Shown here in pieces: positions 35,902 to 45,842 of a stretch of DNA of 64,000 nt (its first letter is position 1; each line of letters starts with the position of its first letter). This DNA is from Pseudomonadota bacterium (GTDB taxonomy: Bacteria; Pseudomonadota; Gammaproteobacteria; Steroidobacterales; Steroidobacteraceae), in NCBI GenBank assembly GCA_021851405.1, contig JAJZDW010000012.1:1-64000 (forward strand). Direction: 5' to 3'. A program made the position numbers and the translations under genes. A model generated the notes under the pieces. It made no database searches. It worked only from the letters and a program-made list of their open reading frames with translations, and was not told the DNA's origin.

Positions 35902-37248
35902 ATGCCACAGGCGCTCGAGCCGCACGACCGCACCGCATCGCTTGAGGACGCCGTCCGCTGCGCGCTCGAGGAATCGGCGCGCCGGGGCGCGACCCAGGCT
36001 GAGGCCGACGCGAGCGTCGGCCAGGGACTCGGAGTCACCGTGCGTCTCGGGGACGTCGAGACGATCGAGTATCAGCGCGATCGGGGCATGGCCGTCACGG
36101 TGTACTTCGGGCAGCGCAAGGGCTCGGCGAGCACCGCCGATCTCAGCGCGGCGGCCGTACGCGCCAGCGTCGAGAAGGCCTGCGCGCTCGCCCGCTACAC
36201 CGCCGAGGATCCGTACGCGGGTCTGGCCGACCCTGAGGCGCTCGCGCGCGACATTCCGAACCTGGACCTCGATCATCCGTGGGCGCTCTCGGCCGAAGCG
36301 GCCATCGACATTGCCAAGCGCTGCGAGCGGGCCGGTCTGGACGTCGATGCGCGCATCACCAACTCCGAGGGCGCCTCGGTCAGTACGCAGCGCCACACGG
36401 CCGTGTACGGCAACTCCCTCGGGTTTCTCGCCGGGTATTCCGGCACCAGTCATTCGGTCAGCTGCGCCCTGGTCACCCAGGAGGGCGAGCAGATGCAGCG
36501 CGACTACTGGTACTCGGCGGCGCGCGATGCGCTCGAGCTCGAATCGGCCGAGGCGATCGGGGTGGCGGCCGGTGCGCGCGCGTGCGCGCGTCTCGGTGCG
36601 CGCCGTCTGAGCACGCGACGCGCACCGGTGCTGTTCTCTCCGGAGATGGCGCGCGGGCTGGTGCAGCATTTTCTCGCGGCGGTGAGTGGCTCGAGTCAGT
36701 ACCGCAAGGCCTCGTTCCTGCTCGATGCCGCTGGCGAGCAGGTGTTCCCGGCGTTCGTGCGCATGAGCGAGCGGCCGCACATCCGCAAGGGTCTCGGCAG
36801 CGCCCCGTTCGATGCCGAGGGAGTGTCGACGCGCGACCGCGAACTCATCGAGGATGGCCGGTTGCAGGGCTATGTGCTCGGCAGCTACTCGGCGCGGCGC
36901 CTGGGCCTGAAGACCACCGGCAACGCCGGCGGGATCCACAACCTGCTGGTCGGATCCGATGCCGCCTGCTCGCGCGAGGCGCTGCTCGGACAGATGGGTT
37001 CGGGTCTGTGGGTCACGGAGCTGATGGGGCAGGGCATCAATGGCGTGACCGGCGATTATTCGCGCGGCGCGAGCGGATTCTGGGTCGAGAACGGCACGAT
37101 AGCCTTTCCGGTCCACGAGGTGACCATTGCCGGCAACCTGCGCCAGATGTTCCAGGAGATCGTGGCGCTCGGCGATGACCTCGATGCGCGCGGCGCGATC
37201 CGCTGCGGCTCGCTGCTGGTCGGGGAGATGACCATCGCCGGGGAGTGA
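35902..37248 (+). CDS. pmbA: PmbA/TldE, metalloprotease-complex subunit
   Basis: 448 residues. TldD and TldE form a heterodimeric metalloprotease that processes microcin/antitoxin-like peptides; TldE is the non-catalytic partner. Start at 35902 is supported by GAGG eight bases upstream. Characteristic stretches: VTVRLGDVETIEYQRDRGMAVTVYFGQRKGSAST, RDYWYSAARDALELE, GTTGNAGGIHNL-like (TTGNAGGIHNLLV) and GINGVTGDYSRGASGFWVENG. The catalytic partner TldD is not in this window. Divergent from darP. Confidence 0.95.
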   Translation: MPQALEPHDRTASLEDAVRCALEESARRGATQAEADASVGQGLGVTVRLGDVETIEYQRDRGMAVTVYFGQRKGSASTADLSAAAVRASVEKACALARYTAEDPYAGLADPEALARDIPNLDLDHPWALSAEAAIDIAKRCERAGLDVDARITNSEGASVSTQRHTAVYGNSLGFLAGYSGTSHSVSCALVTQEGEQMQRDYWYSAARDALELESAEAIGVAAGARACARLGARRLSTRRAPVLFSPEMARGLVQHFLAAVSGSSQYRKASFLLDAAGEQVFPAFVRMSERPHIRKGLGSAPFDAEGVSTRDRELIEDGRLQGYVLGSYSARRLGLKTTGNAGGIHNLLVGSDAACSREALLGQMGSGLWVTELMGQGINGVTGDYSRGASGFWVENGTIAFPVHEVTIAGNLRQMFQEIVALGDDLDARGAIRCGSLLVGEMTIAGE

Positions 37249-37339
37249 GTCACCGAGGGCCCGCGCCTCAGCGCGGGGCGGTCGGCCGCTGCAGGGCGCG
37301 CCATCGCCGGCGCTGCCGCTCTCGGCCTACACTGCTGCC

Positions 37340-38752
37340 ATGCACGCCTCGAACCATCCCTCGGCCCACTCCTCCTTCGCCTCCCTGCGTCTGCTTGCCG
37401 GTCAGGCACTCAGTCGCGCCGCCGGCGCGCCTCTGGTCGGCGGCAATCGCGTCGAGCTGCTGATCGACGGGGAGGCGCATTTTCGCGCCTGGGCGGAACT
37501 GATCGAATCGGCGCGGCACTATGTGCTGCTCGAGAACTACATCATCGCCGACGATGTCGTCGGCCGGCGCTTTCGCGACCTGCTGATGGCGCGGGCGCGG
37601 GCCGGTGTGGCGGTGGCACTGATCCATGACTGGTTCGGCACCTTCGGCAACGCATCCCGTGCGTTCTTCGCGCCCCTGCGTGCCGCGGGTGTCGCGGTGC
37701 GCGCCTTCAACCGTCCGCGCCCGGAAAGTCCGCTCGGCTGGGTCGGCCGCGATCACCGCAAGCTGCTGGTGGTCGATGGGCAGATCGGCTCGATCTCCGG
37801 GGTGTGCCTCGCGGCCAAATGGCTCGGCGACAGCGCACACGGCATCGCGCCGTGGCGTGACAGCGGAGTCCTGATCGGCGGACCTGCCGTGGCGGACATC
37901 GAAGCGGCGTTTCGCGACAGCTGGGCGGGCCTCGGCGCCCCGCTCGACTTCGAGGCCGCGCCGCTGCCGGCGCCGAGCGGGGAGGTGGCGCTTCGGGTCA
38001 TTGCGACGCAGCCGGCGCACGGGGCGATGTACCGGCTGGATGCGCTGGTCGCGGCGATGGCCACCCAGAGTCTGTGGATCAGCGACGCGTACTTCGTTGG
38101 GATTCCAACCTACGTGCGCGGTCTGGCCGCCGCCGCCGACGATGGCGTCGACGTGCGGCTGCTGGTGCCGGGCAACAACAACCTGCCGGCGGTTGGGGCG
38201 CTCTCACGCGCTGGCTATCGGCCGCTGCTCGAGGCGGGGATCCGCGTGTTCGAGTGGAACGGCAGCATGATGCACGCCAAGACCGCCGTCGCCGATGGCC
38301 GCTGGGCACGGGTGGGCTCCTCGAACCTGAATCTCTCCAGCTGGCTCGCCAACTGCGAGATCGATGCGGCCATGGAGGACACCGGGTTCGCCCAACGGAT
38401 GCAGGAGCAGTTTCTGCGCGACCTCGACAACGCCACCGAGCTGACGCTGCGCGGCCGGCGGCCGCAGGTGCCCGCCCGTTTCGGGCGCAATCAGCGCAGT
38501 GGCAGCTCCTCGCGGGCGGCCGCGAGCGCGCTGCGCATCGCGAACACCGTGGGTGCGGCGATCGCCAACCGGCGGGTGCTGGGGGACTCCGAACGCGGGG
38601 TGCTGACCGTTGCGGGCGGTGCGCTGATCGTGCTCGCCGTGCTCGGGTTCTGGCTGCCGCAGCTGCTGGCCTGGCCGTTGGCGGCGTTCGCCGGCTGGTT
38701 GGGACTGAGTCTGTTGTGGCGGCGCATCAGGCGCCTGCGGGCGCGCCATTAG
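37340..38752 (+). CDS. clsB: phospholipase D family cardiolipin synthase
   Basis: 470 residues with two HKD motifs: HRKLLVVD (His139) and HAKTAVAD (His312, followed by GSSNLN). It would join two phosphatidylglycerol molecules, or PG and PE, into cardiolipin. No N-terminal membrane helices, so it is closer to ClsB than ClsA. It has a C-terminal hydrophobic hairpin (about 415-460, ending LLWRRIRRLRARH) that should anchor it in the inner membrane. The symbol is by similarity of layout; the exact class is uncertain. Confidence 0.82.
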   Translation: MHASNHPSAHSSFASLRLLAGQALSRAAGAPLVGGNRVELLIDGEAHFRAWAELIESARHYVLLENYIIADDVVGRRFRDLLMARARAGVAVALIHDWFGTFGNASRAFFAPLRAAGVAVRAFNRPRPESPLGWVGRDHRKLLVVDGQIGSISGVCLAAKWLGDSAHGIAPWRDSGVLIGGPAVADIEAAFRDSWAGLGAPLDFEAAPLPAPSGEVALRVIATQPAHGAMYRLDALVAAMATQSLWISDAYFVGIPTYVRGLAAAADDGVDVRLLVPGNNNLPAVGALSRAGYRPLLEAGIRVFEWNGSMMHAKTAVADGRWARVGSSNLNLSSWLANCEIDAAMEDTGFAQRMQEQFLRDLDNATELTLRGRRPQVPARFGRNQRSGSSSRAAASALRIANTVGAAIANRRVLGDSERGVLTVAGGALIVLAVLGFWLPQLLAWPLAAFAGWLGLSLLWRRIRRLRARH

Positions 38753-38986
38753 GCGATGGGTGTGCAAGGAAGGGGGGAGCCGCGGGCCCCCGGGCGGCGC
38801 TCCCGGCCTGGCTAGGCGTGGCCGAGGGCATGACCGCCAGGTGCTCGTCATCGGGTTCGGCTCGCGCCCCGAGCAGGCCCCGGGGTGCACCGGTGACCGT
38901 TGCGGACGCGCATCGGAGCGTTCCTCGCGATAATATCTGCCTCAGAGGTCCCGCTGAGGCTCCGCTCAGTTCCCGAGGTGCAGATC

Positions 38987-39793
38987 ATGGAATCGAAATT
39001 TATTCTGGTGCTGCTGGCGTCCACGACCGGCGCGACGCAGTGCCTGCGTGTCGCCTCGGCGATGAGCGAACGGCTCGGCCAGAAGCTGCGGTTTGCGCAT
39101 GTCGAGATTGGGCCGCGCGCGATTCTGCTGCCCTCGCAGGAGCAGCTCTCGGAGTACGAGGTGGAGCATCTGGTCGAGCGCGAACGGGCCGAGACGGAGA
39201 AACTGAGCCGTATTGCCGCGGATTGGACGGCCGAGCATGGTATTTCCGCCGAGTTCGATCTGTATAAGGGCGACCAGTGGCGCGTGATGCGCCACTACCG
39301 CCGGACGGCCAGCATGGTCGTGTTGGCCTCACCGGATACCCAGCCCGTCGGGCATCGCGAGGGGCTGCGGGCGGCGCTGGTGCGCATCCGCCATCCCGTG
39401 GTGATGGTACCGCCGGCGTGGGAAGGCGGCTTTGGCCGGCGGCTGCTGGTGGGGTGGCGGGATGTTCCGCCGCTGCACCGCGCGCTGCAGGCGTTCCGCC
39501 CGTTTCTCGCCGCCGCTGAGCAGGTCGAGGCCGTGGCGGTCGATCAGGAGCAGAGTGCGCTCACCGATGCGCGCGCGGCCCTCGAGCCGATCGCGACCCG
39601 GGCCTGCTATCGGTCGGTGGCGTCCGAGGGACGGCGGACCGCGACCGTGCTGCTCGATGCGGCCACGGCATACCAGGCGGATGGGCTCGTCATGGGCGCC
39701 TTCCGACGGGGCGAGATCCTCAATTGGCTGGTGGCGGGCACCTCGAGTCGGCTGATCCATTCAAGCCCAGTGCCCCTGCTGATGCATCCCTGA
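38987..39793 (+). CDS. tandem universal stress protein
   Basis: 269 residues, two UspA domains. The start at 38987 follows GAGG ten bases upstream. The first domain (KFILVLLASTTGATQCLRVA ... VVLASPDTQ) lacks an obvious ATP-binding GxxG(S/T). The second (GRRLLVGWRDVPPLHRAL ... DGLVMGAFRRGEILNWLVAGTSSRLIHSSPVPLLMHP) has the normal C-terminal dimer strand but R in place of the usual H in GAYGHS. It may be a stress-induced regulator. A single-gene unit. Confidence 0.82.
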   Translation: MESKFILVLLASTTGATQCLRVASAMSERLGQKLRFAHVEIGPRAILLPSQEQLSEYEVEHLVERERAETEKLSRIAADWTAEHGISAEFDLYKGDQWRVMRHYRRTASMVVLASPDTQPVGHREGLRAALVRIRHPVVMVPPAWEGGFGRRLLVGWRDVPPLHRALQAFRPFLAAAEQVEAVAVDQEQSALTDARAALEPIATRACYRSVASEGRRTATVLLDAATAYQADGLVMGAFRRGEILNWLVAGTSSRLIHSSPVPLLMHP

Positions 39794-39830
39794 GGCGCAC
39801 GGGAGCGGGCCCGGGCTTCCCGCTGCGCCG

Positions 39831-41018
39831 TTACAGCCAGCCGAAGCCGCGGGCCAGCATGCTGATCGCCACCAGCAGAATCATCGGCACAAACACCTTC
39901 TTCAGGTGCACGTTTGACATCCGGTTGATCGTCTGTGCCCCGAGCATCGAGCCGCTGAGCACTCCGAGCGCCACCGGCGCGGCGATCATCGGGTCAATGT
40001 CCCCGCGCTGAAAGAAAATCCCGGCGGAGGCGGCTGCCGTCACGCCGATCATGAAATTACTGGTGGTGGTCGAGACCTTCATCGGCAGGCGCATCGCGGT
40101 GTCCATGGCCAGCACCTTGAAGGTACCGCTGCCGATGCCGAGCAACCCGGAAATCAGCCCCGCGACGTACATCATCCCGAAGCCGATGCGAACGTGCGCG
40201 ACGTGATAGGGGATGTCCTGGTGAGTGCGCCGGTCCGAGTAGGTGCCCGGAAGCTTCAGCCACGCGGCCCATTTGTGGTTCTGCACGCCCCGGGGCAACT
40301 CTTCCCCGAGCCGCGCGACGAGCGGAATCGCCGAGATCAGCAACACGATGCCGAACACGAAGAACAGCACCGTATCGTTCAACATCGAGGAGACCAGAGC
40401 ACCGCAGACGGCGCCCGCCGTCGTCGCGATCTCCAGGAACATCCCGACTCTCAGATTGGTCATGCGATCGCGCACGTAGGCCGCAGCAGCGCCGGAGGAG
40501 GTGGCGATGACGGAGACGATGGAAGCACCGATTGCCGTCGCGAATGAGACGTGGAAGATGAGTGTCAGGATCGGCACGATGAAGACACCGCCACCGAGTC
40601 CGGCCAGAGCGCCGATGAAGCCGGCCAACACGCTGCTCAGCGCGATGAACACCAGCGAGATGAACGTGCTGTTCGGCACGTCCGTGAGACCCGGCCGGCC
40701 CAGATAGGCGCCAATCCCGAAGATGCTGAACAGCAGGATCGCCAGGACGATCGCCGTGATGATGACGTAGGTGCGATCCTTTTCGATCGCAAAGGCGGCA
40801 ATCGAAACGATGACGCGCAGCACGGGCGTGGCGAGCAGAATCAGCAGACCGGCGGTGACGACCGCCATGGGCTCGAAGCCCCTCAGGCCCGAGGCGACTT
40901 CCGCCAGGGTGTCCGGAAACGTCGAGAGCGGGAGCCGGCCGAGCAGCCGCAGCAGGTAGTATTCGATGACTCCGCCGAGTATTACTGCAACGCTCAGGAG
41001 TACGCCGCCGCGCAGCAC
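39831..41018 (-). CDS. membrane permease: DUF1634 fused to TauE/SafE (TSUP)
   Basis: 395 residues, about 11 predicted membrane helices. Residues 1 to about 115 resemble the three-helix DUF1634 unit (VLLSVAVILGGVIEYYLL, AVVTAGLLILLATPVLRVIVSIAAFAIEKDRTYVIITAIVLAILL), which is usually a separate gene next to TSUP permeases. The rest is a TSUP sulfite/organosulfonate exporter (SLVFIALSSVLAGFIGALAGLGGGVFIVPIL, GLISGLLGIGSGTFKVLA). Called from GTG at 41018, but the same frame stays open to 41129 and translates to a plausible N-terminus (KTELIISG just before the GTG) without an ATG, GTG or TTG. The true start may be upstream at a rare codon, or the 5' end may be altered. Confidence 0.85.
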   Translation of the reverse strand: MLRGGVLLSVAVILGGVIEYYLLRLLGRLPLSTFPDTLAEVASGLRGFEPMAVVTAGLLILLATPVLRVIVSIAAFAIEKDRTYVIITAIVLAILLFSIFGIGAYLGRPGLTDVPNSTFISLVFIALSSVLAGFIGALAGLGGGVFIVPILTLIFHVSFATAIGASIVSVIATSSGAAAAYVRDRMTNLRVGMFLEIATTAGAVCGALVSSMLNDTVLFFVFGIVLLISAIPLVARLGEELPRGVQNHKWAAWLKLPGTYSDRRTHQDIPYHVAHVRIGFGMMYVAGLISGLLGIGSGTFKVLAMDTAMRLPMKVSTTTSNFMIGVTAAASAGIFFQRGDIDPMIAAPVALGVLSGSMLGAQTINRMSNVHLKKVFVPMILLVAISMLARGFGWL

Positions 41019-41129
41019 TCCGCTGATGATGAGTTCAGTCTTGCGAATGAGGCCGTCATCCGGCCGATCCGTCCGGTCGTTGACGGTGACAGTGGGCGTC
41101 CGGGTGCCGGAAGGTGTCTGAATTTTTTT

Positions 41130-41591
41130 CTACTCGATACCGTTGAGGGGGAAAACTCAGTCGCAACGGTTCGCCTTACGGCGGCTGGCGCTGCGGCGGC
41201 GACAGTCTACTGCTGCCACGAGATTGCGACCCTAAAAAATCAAAAAAAGTCGTGCAAGTGCGACTCATGACCATCACTGACACGCGCGGCGTGCCACGGC
41301 CGAGGTCGCTGCGTGGCGCGCGCGTCTGCGCGCGGACGGAGACATGGGGCGCGCGACCTGTGGATATTTACAGTCAGGTGGTGCGAGGTTGGATCGGTGC
41401 GATGACGCCGGCGCCCGGGTCGCTTGCGAGGCCGCATCGGTCCGTGCAGACGCGTGAGAGGCTCAGCGTCGCGGGCGCCCTGGAGGGACCTCCCGTGGCG
41501 GCGGATCGGTGCAGCGGAGCGGCACGTGAGGGAGGCGCCATCCGGTGGCCCAGACGACGAAGGCCCGCCGTGCGGCGGGCCTCGTGTGTGT
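41130..41591. other. non-coding region next to tRNA-Gln with hairpin
   Basis: No convincing gene. A 9-bp perfect hairpin (41561-41582, AGGCCCGCC against GGCGGGCCT, loop GTGC) lies 9 bases past the tRNA 3' end on the minus strand and probably ends or is processed from the tRNA transcript. A/T-rich stretches near 41230-41250 may hold the promoter of the permease. Confidence 0.5.
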
Positions 41592-41665
41592 TGGCTGGGG
41601 GACTAGGATTCGAACCTAGGTAAACGGAGTCAGAGTCCGTTGTCCTACCACTAGACGATCCCCCA
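41592..41665 (-). tRNA. tRNA-Gln (anticodon CTG)
   Basis: A 74-nt cloverleaf on the minus strand with encoded CCA. Acceptor TGGGGGA/TCCCCCA, D-arm TCGTCTAGTGGTAGGA, anticodon stem ACGGA/TCCGT with loop CTCTGAC (anticodon CTG, reading CAG codons), and T-arm CCTAG-GTTCGAATCC-type loop. U1-A72 fits bacterial tRNA-Gln. Confidence 0.97.
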
Positions 41666-41746
41666 AGACTCGTTCGGCAAACCTGCCAGGCGGATCGCGC
41701 CGAGGCCGCTATTGAAGCGTGCCCCGGCGTGACCTGCAAGCCCAGG

Positions 41747-42142
41747 TTAGCGCTTGGAGTACTGCGTCCCGCGGCGGGCCTTGCGACGGCCAACCTTCTT
41801 GCGCTCCACTTCGCGCGCATCGCGGGTGACGAATCCGGCGTCACGCAGCGGCTTGCGGTAGGTCTCGTCGTATTCGATCAGCGCGCGGGTGATGCCGTGG
41901 CGGATCGCGCCGGCCTGGCCGGTGATGCCACCGCCGTCGACGGTCACGCTGATGTCGAAGCGCGCGCCGATTTCGAGCGTCTCGAGCGGCTGACGGACGA
42001 TCATGCGGCCGGTCTCGCGGCCGAAGAACAGGTCGAGCGGGCGGTCATTGACCGTGATCTTCCCGGTGCCGGGCCGCAGGTACACGCGCGCGGTGGCTGT
42101 CTTGCGCCGCCCGGTGCCGTAATTCGCTTGCTGGAGTGCCAT
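41747..42142 (-). CDS. rpsI: 30S ribosomal protein S9
   Basis: 131 residues. The N-terminal [22 protein letters not shown] and the C-terminal basic tail ending [14 protein letters not shown], which reaches the P-site tRNA, are diagnostic. It follows rplM by 11 bases, as in other bacteria. Confidence 0.99.
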   Translation of the reverse strand: MALQQANYGTGRRKTATARVYLRPGTGKITVNDRPLDLFFGRETGRMIVRQPLETLEIGARFDISVTVDGGGITGQAGAIRHGITRALIEYDETYRKPLRDAGFVTRDAREVERKKVGRRKARRGTQYSKR

Positions 42143-42153
42143 CGGTGGATTCC

Positions 42154-42582
42154 TCAGATCTCGAGCGGCTGCGGCTGCTGTGCCTGGTGCGGGTGTTCAC
42201 CGCCGGCAAACACATGCAGCTTCTTGAACATGCGCCGCCCCAGCGGGTTTTTCGGCAGCATGCCTTTGACCGCGAACTCGATGGCCCGCTCGGGGTGTTC
42301 CGCGAGCAGCTTCTCGAGCGCGATCGACTTGATGCCGCCGATGTGCCCGGTGTGGTGGTAGTAAATCTTGTCGCTGAGCTTGCGTCCGGTGACCCGCACC
42401 TTGCCGGCGTTGAGCACCACGATGTGGTCGCCCATGTCGACATGGGGGCTGTAATCAGCCTTGTGCTTGCCTTTCAGGCGATGGGCAATCTGTGTGGCAA
42501 GACGCCCAAGGGTCTTACCGTTGGCGTCGACTACGAACCAGTCGCCGCGGACACTGCCGGACTTGGCGAAAACCGTCTTCAT
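42154..42582 (-). CDS. rplM: 50S ribosomal protein L13
   Basis: 142 residues, the exact E. coli length, starting [20 protein letters not shown] at 42582 (AGAGG upstream). [35 protein letters not shown] and [22 protein letters not shown] are typical. First gene of rplM-rpsI; its leader (42583-42739) also faces the divergent coq7 and could hold regulatory structure, but none was resolved. Confidence 0.99.
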   Translation of the reverse strand: MKTVFAKSGSVRGDWFVVDANGKTLGRLATQIAHRLKGKHKADYSPHVDMGDHIVVLNAGKVRVTGRKLSDKIYYHHTGHIGGIKSIALEKLLAEHPERAIEFAVKGMLPKNPLGRRMFKKLHVFAGGEHPHQAQQPQPLEI

Positions 42583-42739
42583 AAGAGCCTCTGCAGGGGG
42601 CTTCGATCCAAAAAGGACCCTATCTAAAGGGCCGGCAAGTCTACTGAAGGTGCGCGCGTATTGCAAAAGGCAGGAGCAGATCTTGAGCAGGAGGGCGTCC
42701 TGGGGCGCCGTTCGTCCGCGCACCTTCTATAATGAAGGG

Positions 42740-43375
42740 ATGGACGCCTCACCTCTCGATGCCTGGATCACCGCCGCGGATCGTGCGCTGCGCGCGCTCG
42801 GGGCGCCTGCCGAGGCCGCACGGCCGACGCCGGGCGAGCCCGATACGGCAAAGACCATGCTTTCGCCGCAAGAGCGTCGCCATGCCGCCGGCTTGATGCG
42901 CATCAATCACGCCGGAGAAATCGCGGCGCAGGCGCTGTACCACGGGCAGGCGCTGGCCGCCGCCGAGGGCGCCACTCGCGAGATGCTGCTGCGGGCCGCC
43001 CGCGAGGAGGCCGACCATCTGGCCTGGTGCGCCACGCGGCTGCGTGAGCTCGACTCGCGGGCGAGCCTGCTCGACCCGCTCTGGTACGCCGGCTCCTTCG
43101 CCATCGGTGCGCTCGCCGGGGTCCTCGGCGATCGGATCAGTCTCGGCTTCGTGGTCGAGACCGAGCGGCAGGTGGAGGGACATCTGCAGGGGCATCTGGG
43201 CGCATTGCCCTCGGGTGATGCACGCAGTCGCGCCATCGTCGAGGCGATGCGCACCGACGAGGTCGCGCACGGGGCGAACGCGAAAGCCGCCGGTGGGATC
43301 GATCTGCCCGCGCCGGTGCGCGCGCTGATGAGAGCCACCGCCCGGGTGATGACGGGCACGGCCTATTGGCTCTGA
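42740..43375 (+). CDS. coq7: ubiquinone biosynthesis di-iron monooxygenase Coq7
   Basis: 211 residues. Hydroxylates the demethoxy-quinone at C6 in ubiquinone synthesis. Two EXXH-type di-iron sites are visible: [17 protein letters not shown] with REEADHLAW, and [14 protein letters not shown] with [12 protein letters not shown] consensus TATAAT sits at 42728-42733, only 6 bases before the ATG, so the transcript may have a very short leader or this promoter may be incidental. Together with ubiH and ubiI at 52-55 kb it indicates an aerobic ubiquinone pathway. Confidence 0.94.
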   Translation: MDASPLDAWITAADRALRALGAPAEAARPTPGEPDTAKTMLSPQERRHAAGLMRINHAGEIAAQALYHGQALAAAEGATREMLLRAAREEADHLAWCATRLRELDSRASLLDPLWYAGSFAIGALAGVLGDRISLGFVVETERQVEGHLQGHLGALPSGDARSRAIVEAMRTDEVAHGANAKAAGGIDLPAPVRALMRATARVMTGTAYWL

Positions 43376-43492
43376 TTCGAGAATGGATGCGTATCCGACT
43401 GGTTTTCCGGGGGGCGCGTGCGGTAGGCTTTCGCCCTTGGGAGTAAATTAAGTAATCTTCTCCTCAAGACCAGGCCAGAAGGGGAGCCGGAG

Positions 43493-44221
43493 ATGGAAGA
43501 AAACATCGTCAAGCCGCTGAGTGACATCCCGGCGATCAATCGCTTTCTCAGTTATTGCCGCATCCGCACCGTGCCCTCCAAGACGGTGGTCATCCACGCG
43601 GGTGATCTGCCGGACGTGCTCTACTACATCATCAGCGGCTCGGTCGAGGTGATGATCGAGGACGAGGAAGGCAACGAGATGGTGCTCGCGTATCTCAACC
43701 GCGGGCAGTTCTTTGGGGAGATGGGCCTGTTTTTTCAGGACCAGGCCACGCGCAGCGCCTGGGTGCGCACCCGCAACGCCTGCGAACTGGCCGAGATGAC
43801 CTACCCGCGCTTCCGCCAGATCGCTGCGGAAAGCCCAGGGCTGGTGTTCGAGCTCGCCACGCAGCTCGCGACGCGTCTGGATCGCACCAACCGCAAGCTC
43901 GGCGATCTGGCGTTCGTCGATGTCACCGGCCGCGTCGCGCACGCCATCAACAACCTGTGTGACGAGCCGGATGCGATGACCCATCCGGAAGGCATGCAGA
44001 TCAAGGTCAGTCGCCAGGAGCTCTCGCGGCTCGTCGGCTGTTCGCGCGAGATGGCCGGTCGCGTGCTGAAGGTGCTCGAGGATCAGGGGCTGCTGCGCGC
44101 CACCGGCAAGACCATCGTGGTGTTCAATGCGCGTCCGAAGATGCGCACCCGCCCGGTGGTGGTGCCGGTGAAGCAGGCCGGCAAGGGCAATCGGACCAGC
44201 GGCTCGGGCCCGGAGGAGTAG
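43493..44221 (+). CDS. crp: cAMP receptor protein family regulator
   Basis: 242 residues, about 30 longer than E. coli CRP. The cAMP pocket is conserved: FFGEMGLFFQDQATRSAWVRT (Glu and Arg/Ser that contact the phosphate and ribose), then a C-helix dimer interface. The winged-helix HTH at about 172-193 (VSRQELSRLVGCSREMAGRVLK) closely matches the CRP/Vfr recognition helix, so it should bind the TGTGA-type half site. Extra residues extend past the wing (RTRPVVVPVKQAGKGNRTSGSGPEE), a flexible basic tail. Convergent with rpe. Confidence 0.92.
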   Translation: MEENIVKPLSDIPAINRFLSYCRIRTVPSKTVVIHAGDLPDVLYYIISGSVEVMIEDEEGNEMVLAYLNRGQFFGEMGLFFQDQATRSAWVRTRNACELAEMTYPRFRQIAAESPGLVFELATQLATRLDRTNRKLGDLAFVDVTGRVAHAINNLCDEPDAMTHPEGMQIKVSRQELSRLVGCSREMAGRVLKVLEDQGLLRATGKTIVVFNARPKMRTRPVVVPVKQAGKGNRTSGSGPEE

Positions 44222-44231
44222 CGCGCCCGGC

Positions 44232-44900
44232 TCAGGCGCCGGCGAGCTCGGCGCGCATTGCGCGCAGGGTCGCGGTGTAATCGGAGCTGCCGAAGATCGC
44301 CGAGCCGGCCACGAAGGTGTCCGCCCCGGCGCGCGCACACGATTGGATGTTCTCGATCTTCACCCCGCCGTCGACCTCGAGGCGCACCGCACGGCCGCTG
44401 GCCTCGATGCGCCGGCGGACCTGCTCGAGCTTGCGCAGTGCGCCGGGGATGAACTGCTGACCGCCGAAGCCGGGGTTCACGGACATCACCAGCACCAGAT
44501 CGAGCTTCTCCAGGGTGTAGTCGAGCCAGTCCAGGGGCGTCGCCGGATTCAGGGCGAGGCCGGGACGGCATCCATGTTCGCGGATCAGACCGATGGTGCG
44601 ATCGACGTGCTCGCTCGCCTCGGGATGAAAGGTGATGAAGCCCGCGCCGGCCCGTGCGAACTCCGGCACGAGCGCATCGACGGGACGCACCATCAGGTGC
44701 ACGTCGATCGGCACCTTCACCCCGCGCTTGTGCAGCGCGGCGCACACCGGCGGCCCGATGGTCAGGTTGGGAACGTAATGGTTGTCCATCACGTCGAAGT
44801 GAATGAGATCGGCACCGGCGCCGATCACGGCATCGACCTCTTCCCCGAGCCGCGCGAAATCCGCCGACAGGATCGAGGGGGCGAGCCAGTGAGCGCTCAT
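44232..44900 (-). CDS. rpe: ribulose-phosphate 3-epimerase
   Basis: 222 residues. Interconverts ribulose-5-phosphate and xylulose-5-phosphate. [32 protein letters not shown] (catalytic Asp and metal ligands), [25 protein letters not shown] and [12 protein letters not shown] are all present. Its start overlaps the purC stop by 4 bases (ATGA). Pentose-phosphate genes rpe and rpiA lie within 4 kb. Confidence 0.97.
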   Translation of the reverse strand: MSAHWLAPSILSADFARLGEEVDAVIGAGADLIHFDVMDNHYVPNLTIGPPVCAALHKRGVKVPIDVHLMVRPVDALVPEFARAGAGFITFHPEASEHVDRTIGLIREHGCRPGLALNPATPLDWLDYTLEKLDLVLVMSVNPGFGGQQFIPGALRKLEQVRRRIEASGRAVRLEVDGGVKIENIQSCARAGADTFVAGSAIFGSSDYTATLRAMRAELAGA

Positions 44901-45793
44901 ACCGCCGGACCGGTCAGCCGGCGCAGCGCCTCGAGATAGTTCTCGCTGGTGCGCGCGATGATCTCCCTCGGCAGCTTCGGGCCGGGGGCGCGCTTGTTCC
45001 AATCGAGCGTCTCGAGATAGTCGCGCACGAACTGCTTATCGAAGCTCGGCGGGTTGACGCCCGGGCGATAGGCATCGGCCGGCCAGAAACGCGAGGAGTC
45101 CGGGGTCAGCGCCTCGTCGATCAGCGTGAGCGTGCCGTGCTCATCGAGACCGAACTCGAACTTGGTGTCGGCAATGATGAGCCCGCGCGCGCGCGCGTGC
45201 GCTGCGGCGAACTGATAGAGCGCGATGGCGCTCTGGCGAACCTGGGCGGCGAGCTCCGCGCCGATCAGCCGCTCGGTCTCGGCGAAGGAGATGTTCTCAT
45301 CGTGCGCACCGATTGCGGCCTTGGTGGCCGGCGTGAAGATCGGCGCGGGCAGCTGCGCGGCGAGCGGCAGGCCCTGCGGCAAGCGGAGGCCGCAGACCGC
45401 GCCGGTCTGCTGATAATCCTTCCAACCCGAGCCGATGAGGTAGCCACGCACCACCGCCTCGATCGGCAGCGCCTGTAAGCGCTTGACGATCACCGCGCGC
45501 CCCTCGAGCAGCGCCCGTTCAGTCGGATCGCTCACCAGGGACTCCAGCGCGCGGCCCGTGAGGTGGTTCGGGATCAGGTGGGCCGTGCGGGCGAACCAGA
45601 ACTCGGAGATGCCGTTCAGCACCCGCCCCTTGCCCGGGATCGGATCGGGCAGCACCACGTCGAAGGCGGACAGCCGATCGGTGGTCACGATCAGCAGCGC
45701 ATCGGGGCCCGCGGCATAAATGTCGCGAACCTTGCCCTCGTGGATCTTCTCAAGACCGCGCAGTGATGTGCGGTAGACAGTTGGCGCATCCAT
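44897..45793 (-). CDS. purC: SAICAR synthetase
   Basis: 298 residues (the longer, yeast-like/proteobacterial form). Joins CAIR with aspartate in purine synthesis. Characteristic [50 protein letters not shown] and [27 protein letters not shown]. Start at 45793. Coupled to rpe through the ATGA overlap. Purine steps PurE, PurK and PurC are all in this window but in two operons. Confidence 0.97.
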   Translation of the reverse strand: MDAPTVYRTSLRGLEKIHEGKVRDIYAAGPDALLIVTTDRLSAFDVVLPDPIPGKGRVLNGISEFWFARTAHLIPNHLTGRALESLVSDPTERALLEGRAVIVKRLQALPIEAVVRGYLIGSGWKDYQQTGAVCGLRLPQGLPLAAQLPAPIFTPATKAAIGAHDENISFAETERLIGAELAAQVRQSAIALYQFAAAHARARGLIIADTKFEFGLDEHGTLTLIDEALTPDSSRFWPADAYRPGVNPPSFDKQFVRDYLETLDWNKRAPGPKLPREIIARTSENYLEALRRLTGPAV

Positions 45794-45842
45794 GCTTGCT
45801 ACTATAGCAGCGCATGCATCGCCCGCACGTCTCCGCACGCTC

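Noticed and set aside
42728-42733. TATAAT as the coq7 promoter
   Set aside because: Perfect -10 match but only 6 bases from the ATG with no convincing -35 at 17 bases; kept as a remark, not a feature.
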